Position numbers and translations under genes: made by a program
The notes under the pieces: model-generated
Seen by the model: the letters and a program-made list of their open reading frames with translations, nothing else
The model's database searches: none
Told to the model about the DNA's origin: nothing
Origin: Ricinus communis
Lineage: Eukaryota > Streptophyta > Magnoliopsida > Malpighiales > Euphorbiaceae
DNA length: 64,000 nt
Reading direction: 5' to 3'
NCBI RefSeq assembly: GCF_019578655.1
Contig: NC_063257.1
Coordinates: 14,880,001-14,944,000 of the forward strand
Part shown: in pieces, positions 53,952 to 64,000 of the stretch
How positions within the stretch are numbered: position 1 is the first letter of the stretch
How the letters are laid out: each line of letters begins with the position of its first letter

Positions 53952-55016
53952 GGATAAATACATCTTTGGCACTCTTCACTTTTATTATTTTTGACAATTC
54001 GCCGTTGTATTTTTATTTGTCCATATTGAGTTCTTCCACTTTAATTTTTATTGACATTAGGTTCTTTTTAAATGGCGAATTAATGCGTGTATTCCACGTC
54101 ATGTTAATGAGAGTGTACATAATTTTTTGAGTTTTCTTTATTATACTTTTTATAAATATTTGCCCCTTGTATCTTTATTCGATAATAAATTCTTATATTT
54201 TTATTTTTAGAACAATAACCCCTTGAAATTTATTATTTAAAATTCAATTAACAATAAATAATAAGAATATCATAATCTAATTTAACTTATTATTTTAATT
54301 AATAATATTTATAGAACTAGTCAAACTATAAATCTATTACTAAAATACTCAAATACTAATGACCAACTAAAATGTATCTTCTGTATTATCGCCACTGCTA
54401 GCATAGATGTTGATTTTCCAAATATCGTCATTACTTTTTCTCCGGAAAAAAAAATTCACGACCCTTAGGCCTTATACCTCCACATGGCATTACTTTGTCA
54501 GGCTTTCGCCTCACTAACTAGCTAATCTTACACGAGCCTCTTCTCCGACATATTCCTTCTTTTCCTCCTCAACCTAAGGGGTACTAGCAACTGTTTCCGG
54601 TTACTGTTCCTCTCCCTGCATATTAGTTGGTTATTAATATTTGTGTATTTTATTAATAGATTTGTGGTTTAACTAATTTTTTAAATATTACTAAATAAAC
54701 TAATAAGTAAAGTTAAATTATAATTTTTTTACTAAATAAATTTTAAAGGATTGTTATTGCTAAAAATAAGAGTATAAGGACTTATTGTCAAAAAAATAAA
54801 AGTACAAAGGACAAATAAAAAGTATAATAAAAAAACTTCAAGAGTCGTTGACACTTTCATCAGTGCAGCGTGCCATACACACACTAACTTACCATTAAAA
54901 ATAAAGCCTAATGTCAATAAAATTTAAAATGCAATGACTCAATGTGGAAAAATAAAATTGCAAAAGGGAATAATCAAAACCAATAAATTAACAGGGGATC
55001 AAATATGCATTTATCC
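53952..55016. mobile_element. Non-autonomous Mutator-like element (1065 bp, long TIRs)
   Basis: Begins GGATAAATAC and ends GCATTTATCC. The inverted arms align over about 290 bp each (to about 54240 and from about 54728). The perfect 9 bp flanking duplication TAAAAACTA is diagnostic of the Mutator superfamily. There is no transposase. The centre (about 54385-54620) is distinctly GC-richer than the arms and may be captured sequence. Confidence 0.88.
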
Positions 55017-55025
55017 TAAAAACTA
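55017..55025. repeat. 9 bp target-site duplication (TAAAAACTA), right
   Basis: Partner of 53943-53951. Confidence 0.9.
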
Positions 55026-56670
55026 TAATAACCAAAATAAAAATTGACTAATGTGATAGTATAAAATATAACGAATTTAGAAATTAGATATGAATATAAA
55101 ATTAAATTATAAATAAAATAATATATAACATACTAATACAATATTAATCAATTTCCGTGTGCGGCTATTAAACTAATTATGCAAGTAAAGCAAAGCTAAA
55201 AAGCTGTACTTTTAGCCTTTAGAGTATTTCTAATAATGCTTTATATGTCTATTTTTTATTTTTTTATTAGAAAAAAACTCCTAAGAATATTTTATCTTTT
55301 CATTTTCAAGATTCATATATAAAATTTATATTGAGATGGGTCATTAAATAAAAATAAAAATATTTAATAATTTCATAAAATAAAATTCTTAGATTTTCAA
55401 ATTAAATTCTGTAAAGTGTACAAAAAGACATAAACTTCTACTATATAACAAAACAATATAAAAAAATAGCTAAATGTATTTATTAAAATATTATATTAAA
55501 TACTAACTTATTAAATATATTCTTATATTATTATTTTTATCACAATTATCTAGGAGAGTAATGTGCATGAGAAATAAAATTAATATATATAAAAATATAA
55601 ATAATTTTAATGCTAAATTAGACCAACAATAAATAAATAAATAACTTTTATATTGTAATAAATTATAAATATTTTAAGTCATGCTTTACCCAATGATAAT
55701 AATTGTAGGTATATTTCAAAAAACATATACTATGCTGCATTAAAAGTTTGAATTTAACTTGATTCCAAAAAGAAGTTTAAGATTGACTAAATTATTTATA
55801 TATATTGATTTGGCATATTCCACATCTTTCAACTTGTATATATAATTATGTGTTAGTTTGGACACCTCCAAGGTCAAATTTTAGAATCATTACATATATA
55901 GTAATTTGTTCGTATGGACACCTCAAAAGTCAAAATATTCTTAGAATTTGATATCTATTATCTCATCTCAATGTAATGATTTTTAAAATTATATTCATTT
56001 CTTCTCTCAATGTAAATACTTATTTTTTGCCATATTTTAGTTTACTATATTAAAATAGTTCATAATCTTTATACCATTTTTATAATAAAAATAATTAAGT
56101 TAAAATTAAAAAAAAAATTACGACTTACTAAACTTGTTTTAATATGATTAGATTCATTTAAAGAAAAATAGATTAAATTCAAAACGTTTCTATAAAATTA
56201 ACTCGATAATAAACGAGACAAACTTGCACTACTCGAAATTCAGCTCCACTTGGTTTATTTTCAGCTCTACCCACATCGCCAGTAGAATTTAACTTGACCT
56301 AAATTGATCCTAGCTTAGCAAAATATGCCATCTAAAAGTGATAACTAAGAAAAGAAAAGACCAAATATGACATACTTAGTATCAGAAATATGATGCACTT
56401 AGCAGCAAAGTAACTGATGATCTTCAATTGAGTTGAAACTTGAAATTGCATTTCAGATGCAGAACATTAGGAATTTATTGAAAGCAAGAACAAATACCCT
56501 CACATACTATTTCGTTCAACAAACCTATTCATAATTTAGCGCCTATCAAAATTTCATCAACTTTATGTTACATCAAGAACAATTCTCTCCAAGGAATCAG
56601 AATCTTTCATTGGGCAGAAAATAAAAGTTTGTTGCCAGATCCACATACCCTAACACAACTATCACAGCAG
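55026..56670. other. AT-rich region downstream of TIC110
   Basis: No gene seen. The part next to 56670 holds the TIC110 3' UTR. About 55850-55960 has a loose tandem pair built on 'ggacacctc.aaagtcaaa'. Confidence 0.45.
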
Positions 56671-59600
56671 TTAGAATACAAACTTTTCTTCCTCGGCTCC
56701 AACTGATGGTACTCTATCTTTCATCTCCCGGAGAGCAGCAGCTGTGGAATCACTTATTCCCAGCAGATACTGCAAGCGGGACAGCTTTTCCGGCGCCGGG
56801 TCGTTTTTCATATAAATGGTAAATAAATCAGCTAGCTCCTCTGGCACATCCCATGTCAATAGCTCAGAAGGCACAGCTTTATCACAGGCCAGCAAGTCAT
56901 TAAGAGTGGAAACCTGCAAAAGGAAAGAAAGACCTCAAATCTAACCCTCTTGAATTTTCAAACAGATAAGTCTATTTTGACTTCATAAATACCATATTGA
57001 ATGAAATATCTAAAAAAGCCAAAGAGAACCTATTGTAGTATATATGTTCATGGGATCCTTACCACTCCTTGATGATTTCTCTGCCTCAGGAGTGCCACAG
57101 CCTGGATTAGCGAATTTGATAGTCTACCTTTTGCAAGCATATGAACAACACCTTTTGCCTTCTCAGCATTGATGTTGAGATCCGCAGGGATTTTCTCGTA
57201 GACCTCTTCTTCATCAAATTCGCCAGTACCTGATGAGAAAATTTCATCCACTGTTTTTTTGAACAGGTTCTCCCGCAATCTCTCAGATATCATGCTATCC
57301 AAGTCAACACTTGCTTCCTTCAGTTCTCTTATCTGCTGCATGTTAAGCCGTCCACGACTGATGGCAGTTTCAAGGGCAGCTGACATTTTTGTTGTTGTAA
57401 TGCTCTTTATTACCTTTTGTGCATACTCTGGTGGCAAGCCAACTTGCTTCTGCACCTCATTAAGCTGATCGATCCTGGCTTTTGTCAATTGTCCATCAGC
57501 TAAAATCACCTCAGCTTGTTGCCTAAAAGCCTGCTCAGCAAGGCTCCTGTGTACTTCCACAATTTCCTTAACGGTCAAACCCAAAATGCCACCGAGTTGA
57601 TTTAAGAAAACATACTCTGAATCATCCTTCTTTGTGGTGATCTGAGCACCAAATGGAATCCTGGTCACCTCCCCAGTTAGACAGTATAGCAAGTATGTCT
57701 TATAGAGATCAGTCCTATCTCTTTCAGGAAGATCATCTCTGACATTTATCTCTGTCTGGCCTGGCTTCCCCATCTTGGCAGCAAGTTCCTCACTAGGTTT
57801 TTTTATTTTCTTAAGTGTCTCAATGGACTCCCATTCTTCATCATCCCATTCCTCATCCTCTTCAATTTGTTTTTCTTCCTCCTTAGGCTCCTCTGGTTGA
57901 GTATCAGAAGATTCCCCTTTTATGTCAGCCACCAGTTCAGTCACAACTAAAGTATTGAAGGCAATCATTTTCTTTAGTTCTTTTGCAGCCTCAGTACGAT
58001 TGTCAGCTGTCCGTGCTCGCTTTATATAATTCATGAAAATCTTTCGGACCTGCATCGAATATCACAAATGCAACTAACGGTAAATGTCAAGAAATATTTT
58101 GAAACATCAATTTTAATTCTGTAATGCAATCTGAATGTATTCTCACAGCTTTGCTGGCAATTGACATAGCAGCCTCCCGTGTTAATCGCAACCCATGAGC
58201 AGCCTTCCTTACTGCCTGCTTCACATCAATATCATAGCCGTCAACACCTGAAGCAATTGCTTCCTTGACCACCTGAAAGGAAACTACCAGGGTCAGCATA
58301 GATTAACTAATTTAACAATTAGCCAGTATGAACCAGCATCATTGGCTCATTTCACAGCATGTGTTGGAAATCTTTTCAATTTCAGACGAGCCAGTAAATC
58401 TGTCACTGTTACCGGAAAAGGAGGACAAAAAAGCCAAAAGAGGCAGAACTCCAATAGTGAGTAATTTGTCACTATTATATTAAGATGATGACAGGAAAGC
58501 CAAAAGGTGCAGAACTCTAAACAGTAAGCGCATTGGCGAGATCCTTGCCTTGGATGAAGTACAAATATCAAAATTTCATAATAAAAACCCCCAAAGAAAA
58601 CCAGCAATTAAATGAACAAATTCCAACCAAGAAGAAGTATATCATTACAATGCTTAAGGTGGGCCATAATACTAGTCATATTAACCTCATATGGTTCTAA
58701 TCCTCCACAAAAATCACATCGCCTTACCTCTCTGCTTACCACATTAATAGGTTAGATTTTACTAATTGCTACTGATTTTGAATACCTAATCATTGGATCT
58801 CACATGAGAACAAACAGCCTAATATCCAAAGTGGCAACTAATCCATCATAATCATAATTTTCTACAATTATTATGCATACATCCAATACTCAAACCACAT
58901 CTGATCCTAGATCCAATTTGAAACACAAAACAATAAGAAAAACCATAAGAGTGGATATATGGAAGACCGTAAATAGAAAAACACTACCTTTTCAAACAGA
59001 CTGCCACAGATGTCCGAGTGACATGCATCAATAGTCTGCTGAGGAATGCAGAGCATAACACGCAAACGGTTCAAAGCAACAACATCCTCCTCACTAAGCT
59101 CTCCATCAGCCACTAATTGCTGGAGCTTTTGCCGGTAAATTTCTTCAAAATATGACAGGAACAACTCAGTTTTAGAAGACAATACTCAACTTGACTCAAT
59201 TATATCTTAATCTAACCATCCTGTCTAATAGATTACAAGTGAGACTGAAGAACAGCAACAAATAAATCAAGAAAATAATAAAGGCCTAAACATGAAAGTT
59301 CAATACTTGGTATCATTACCTTCATGTATCTCAGTAGCCTTTTGTGCATCAAAGTGCAATTCTTCACAGAGATTTTGAAGGAAGGCAGCTTTGCTTTCTG
59401 CCATTCCCAAATCACCACTGGAAACTGACTGTGCAAGTCGTTTACGGTATGCCTTTGAGGTGACATCAAGCGTAATTGCTTCCGCCTCCCTCTTCCCCAA
59501 ACCAAATATGTTCCTCAACTGATTCAATGCAGCAAGCTATAAAAACAAAAAAAAAAAAAAAAAGGGCACAGAAGGTTAAGGATCACAAGATCAAACTACA

Positions 59601-62600
59601 TAAACAAGGGTATAAAAATTTTAAAGAAACACATAGATAATAAGCACCAAAAAAGCTCAAAATTCATAGAATTCACATCAAATATCAAAATAAACAATGA
59701 TGAGGTATCACATGGAGAGTATTAATTCAAAATTCTGATACACTCACTGAAATAATGAAATAGAACTATGCTTTCCATAAGGAGGCATTAGAAGAAAATA
59801 GTCTATAGATGGTTACAGAAAATGTACCATTCTCAAATTCAAAACAATGAGGAAGTGACAGTTAGATTTCTTTATCAGTGTAGTAGTTTGGTAACATACA
59901 AATATAAGATGATAGAATGATATCAACCAGGAACTATGACTCTTCTAATAGCAATCATACTTCCGCTTTCTTTTCTTAATATCCTATCATAAGGATTAAT
60001 GCATTTCACTTAACAGCAAAATACTATGCAAATCCCTGCAGTCCAAGCAATCACTTCATGAGAAAAAAATAATCAATTGCAACCTCAAAAAATATAATTA
60101 TAATCCTTCTTGCACTTGGCCAAGTACTAGATAATTGAATCTAAAAGCAAAGTCCTCCAAAAAAATAAAATGGTCAATAACATAAAATCTACTTTTGCTT
60201 TGTTTATTCATCATTGGGACTACAGTTAAAAGTCAGTGACATGACAGTTGAAGCAGTAAAGGGGAGAATACCACTTTATTCAGTGAGTTATGTGCATGCA
60301 AATGCAATTTAATAAAAACTATGAACCGGACCTTAATAGGGTGTTGTCAACAATATACCTGCGGAAAAATAGGGGGCCATTAATTAATTGAAATGACCCA
60401 CTACATGGAAATTTTTATCTTTTCCTTACATAAAATTGAAATATGCTAATCAGCTAGGGGAACACCATTCAGTACTTGTTAAATTCCAACATGATACAAA
60501 CACAATAATTTACCCCAGCACATGGCAGCAAATATTTCTTTATAACAATAAAGCAAGACAATAAAAAAGGGAACAGTGGACATTATTAGTAATTCACTGT
60601 TAAGAAAATATAAAGAAACATTACCACATTAACCTAGATATCAAAAACTCAAATTAACTATGACTTAATCTAAATCTACCTACATAGTATTCAAATCTGT
60701 CGAGATTTCTTAATGCTGCCAACTCACTATCACTATTTACCCCAAGACATCCTATGTCTACACCTTGAAATCTTCACTGCAGTGATGCACTCATTTTCAG
60801 CAGTGCATTTGTTACTCTACACTAGGCATATCTAAAGCATATTAAACACCACCCTTTCAACATAACTTTAGTAGGTACTACTTCCATATTTCTATAAAAC
60901 TTATTTCATTTCTGATCCTCTCTTGTATATCAACATAACAATCTCCGAATCCTCATATCTGCATGTAAACTTTATAAATATATATTGTTTCTTTATCACT
61001 CAATACTCACTAACATAAGTCCTATTTTAGTTTAATAGACCTCCCATTTCAACTTAACCGGGATTCTACAATCTCAAAAAAACTTATCAGTTTCAGAATT
61101 TGAGGTCCACTTGATATTGTTCCATGGCAACCTTTTTCTTATTTTGTCAAGGACGTGCTGATGTGGTTAGCTTAGGTTCATAAATAGATTGTACTAATGA
61201 TAATTTTCAAGTCTCATGGAAGAGTAACTGTGCCCACACTATAAAATTAAAAAAATAAGAAAAAATACTCAGCATGACAGGAAATGCAGACTAAGTTTAT
61301 TCACCTTATTTTCTTCCATGCGACCACTAGATAAAGCATCAGTAATAAATGCTCTATAAAGGAGCTTTAAGTCATCCATCTTTCTTTCATTATCATACTC
61401 GCCACCTAGGCCAGAAAGTTTCATCAATTCCAGCTTGGATTAGAGATGCCAAAAATCATTCATGAAAAATAGTAAAGCAAAAGCTCCATTAGCTTTCTCA
61501 CCTAGTACAGAAACTGGACCAACCCCACGAGCAAAGGAAGCTGCATCAGCATGATTCTTTAATGAAATAAGCTTACTGTTGAATGCCAATATCTTATCAA
61601 GTTCTTCCACAACCTGCTTGACACCATTGCTGTAAAACCTAATTTAATTAGATGAAGCTAAAGACATGCATTGCAATAATGAATGATACTGCCAAGTAGA
61701 ACTTCCAGAGAAAGGAATATGCATTCTCTCATAATCAAGCACAAAGTTTTTATGAAGCAATGGCGATCATACACAGCTGTTGTCCGGGACTTCAGAACAG
61801 CCAATGCAGCTGATATATTTTCCTCAGCTAGTTTTATGGTCTGCTGCCTAAACAAGTCCTCTGCAAGCTGTATGATACACAACACACCATGTAAAGAACT
61901 CAACTATGAGTCAAACAGTAGAGCTATTTGATCAAGTACCTCATCAGAAAGTCGATACTGAAGCTGCGCCTGCCTGAGGCTTACAAGCTCCTCCGCGTTG
62001 ACATCTATTTTAAAATGAAAAAAATATGTTACAGATTAACTAGTACAGTGAAATTTTCAACTCATCTTTTTGCAATTATTGTGGAAAAAAAATCAAAAAC
62101 AAACACTAAACGCCAGTGTAGAAAGATATAAGAATCTAGATCATACTTCTCTAGAAGATGACAACCTTTCTGCCTTGACCCTTCACAAGGGTAGCAAATA
62201 TACTGTGTACATCTTAAAATATTGCACATGGATTGCTTTTCACAGAAAGCATAATCAATTAATGATAATTACTGATAAAAATTGATAGCATTTTCATAGT
62301 GACCAACTATACAACATTAATTGTAGAATATAGTAATTCTAATCACAACAAAAACACTATTCTATGGATAAAGCTGAGCAACGATCAGCTAATGCATTGG
62401 ACTCAAATATTAAAGACATCAATTCATATTGCATTTACCTCTGCTTACTGACTTTAGCTTTGAAGCATATAACCTCTGGGCATTATCACGGATTGCAATC
62501 TCAACCTGGTGGCATGAGAAAAGTGATTAAAGTTACAAACCCAAATGAAAAAACAAATTCTGAAAGTCTAAAAATCGGTAACCAATCCATACATGAGAAC

Positions 62601-64000
62601 ATGTGAAAGTTTAATGCATTTGAACATTTCACAAACTTATAAGTCGGATTATAAAATAAAGATATCATAATTGTAAAATAGACAATAAATAGAACAAATA
62701 AGTACCTGAGAGTCCGTAACCTTGAAAACACGCTTCCAAGGTAAAAGGAATGATGATGCCTCTCCAAAAACCAGAGTTGACACATAGATCAACTTCTGAA
62801 ATGCCTGCACTGGAGAATCAGTAATCATGGTCAAGCTCCATATCTAGATTTAAACTCCCACATAAACAGCTCTCCAGAGTCAAAACTAAGACACATGCAA
62901 ATGAAATCACAAATGACATACCCGACGCTGCTCTACATCACCATCACGATCTCCAGTTTCAAGCCTTTGCCTAAAAAGGCGCCTACCAATCTACAAGTGC
63001 AGAGGCAAAATAGTAGGTCAAGACATAAGTATATCCACTCATCATATTCAACTATCAATCTAATAGTTTATTTTCCAAACAGTGAATGTCAATGGTGCAA
63101 GGGCTATATAGAAGTTAAAAATTGTTAATGTGACAATACCTCAACATGCATGCTGGCGGCATCAGGATCATCAATGCCCATTGCACTTTTGAAGTTGATT
63201 ATTGTTTCAACTTCATTTCCTTTAAGATCTTCATTCCCAGGAGGGAGGACAGATGAAACAAACCTATCGAGAAAAAGAAAGTTAGAAATTAGAAAGATTA
63301 ATCTCTTTCAAATAAAACTACAATAAAAGAATAAATAAAAACTAATACAGTTGATTTGAACACACCGGCAGTACATATCACAAAGTTCGGCATTGAATGC
63401 CTCGTCCTGCTTGCTTACACCGTATCTAAGATAGCAAAGAAAATTAAAAGCATCATTAGCAACCAAAAACAAATGGAACTTTAAGTTTCACTCTCACATG
63501 TACGATAAATTACTCTTGAATCCACAGAAGGACACCAAGACGCATAAAAAATTCTAGTAATTAATTATCAAAACATATAATATTATTTCTAAGCATACAC
63601 TTGCGCACCCAAAAAAAAAAAAAGACCAGCAGTAAAAGTTGAGCAAATGAAACAAAAGGAAACCTTTTGGCAATTTGTTCAACATCTTCCTTCTTAACTG
63701 CTTTGGGATCGTCGAATCCAGCAACATAATTATGCAAATCAGCAGCAGCGACTTCAGGGACACAAGAATTAATAGCATAGACGAAAGCACCACCGGCAGC
63801 ACCCGCAGCAGCAGCACCACCCAAAGCCAAATTACGAGTCTTTCCAAACTTTAGACCTAATCCATAACCAGCCGCAACTGCTCCAGCAATAATAATAGCT
63901 GAACTAGCTAATCTAACAGGCGGTGACAAATTAGCCACCAAAGGCTGTAACCCAGTTAGCTCTTTCTTGCCTCCAAAAATGTTTTCATTGGTAGTAGTAG
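56671..64000 (-). CDS. TIC110: TIC110, chloroplast inner-envelope import protein (5' end cut by window)
   Basis: Fifteen exons on the minus strand: >64000-63664, 63425-63366, 63263-63140, 62990-62922, 62804-62706, 62505-62439, 62004-61940, 61867-61773, 61629-61502, 61405-61305, 59536-59320, 59142-58988, 58272-58147, 58049-57063 and 56913-56671. All are GT-AG and stay in frame, giving 956 residues plus stop TAA. Arabidopsis TIC110 has about 1016, so about 60 residues (mostly transit peptide) lie outside. The two N-terminal hydrophobic segments (SAIIIAGAVAAGYGLGL and ALGGAAAAGAAGGAFVYAI) anchor the protein. The rest is the helical stromal domain, with the family stretches FGLGKREAEAI, RVMLCIPQQT, LLYCLTGEVTRIPFGAQ and LLRQRN. 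An acidic Glu/Asp-rich linker lies at the start of the 987 nt exon. It acts in the TIC complex as a stromal scaffold for incoming preproteins and chaperones. Confidence 0.97.
59537..61304 (-). other. TIC110 intron of 1.77 kb
   Basis: The largest TIC110 intron, between the exons ending at 61305 and starting at 59536. It begins GTGAAT and ends TATAG after a long T tract. No coding sequence or transposon boundary was recognised in it. Confidence 0.8.

Noticed and set aside
57259..57468. Plus-strand frame opposite TIC110
   Set aside because: Shadow of the 987 nt TIC110 exon on the other strand.

Overview
This window is nuclear DNA of a flowering plant, almost certainly a core eudicot. The protein-coding genes have plant-type GT-AG introns. 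The recognisable genes are two class III (secretory) peroxidases, a plant BLOS1/GCN5L1-family protein and the chloroplast import protein TIC110. The rest is AT-rich intergenic DNA filled with plant transposon families. I cannot name the species from sequence alone.

Layout. 1-3.7 kb: a dispersed repeat, the degenerate 3' part of a Mutator-like (MULE) transposase gene, and a converging GRF-type zinc-finger pseudogene. 5.7-9.6 kb (minus): a four-exon peroxidase with a 2.3 kb first intron. 9.7-20 kb: AT-rich DNA with a candidate Helitron, two tRNA-derived SINE candidates, a 1443 bp solo LTR with matching target-site duplications, a short inverted-repeat MITE and a broken MULE transposase. 20.5-21.2 kb (plus): BLOS1, three coding exons. 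23.3-25.3 kb (minus): a second four-exon peroxidase, probably an old tandem relative of the first, with an inverted-repeat transposon in intron 1. 25.9-26.4 kb: another foldback MITE. 29.3-43 kb: a mosaic of decayed Ty3/gypsy sequence. It includes a minus-strand Tat/Ogre-like gag-pol pseudogene whose integrase region is split by a 1525 bp solo LTR of another family. 45.7-53.7 kb: a Mutator-type inverted-repeat element split by a structurally complete 6.93 kb Ty3/gypsy LTR retrotransposon. That retrotransposon has LTRs about 1% diverged, a Met-tRNA primer site and a 5 bp duplication, but its gag-pol frame is broken in several places. 54-55 kb: a separate 1065 bp Mutator-type element with about 290 bp inverted repeats and a perfect 9 bp duplication. 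56.7-64 kb (minus): TIC110, 15 visible exons; its 5' end (transit peptide) lies beyond the window.

Host functions. The peroxidases are predicted to act in the cell wall or apoplast, BLOS1 in endosomal sorting, and TIC110 at the inner chloroplast envelope. They do not form a pathway. The main biological story is layered transposition: several nested insertions can be ordered in time from the sequence. I found no CRISPR array, bacterial operon, rRNA gene or intact tRNA gene, and no clear sign of a wholly new system. The most unusual signals are a young-looking but broken LTR element whose pol C-terminus is encoded inside its LTR, and repeat copies carrying different sets of short GC-rich motifs.
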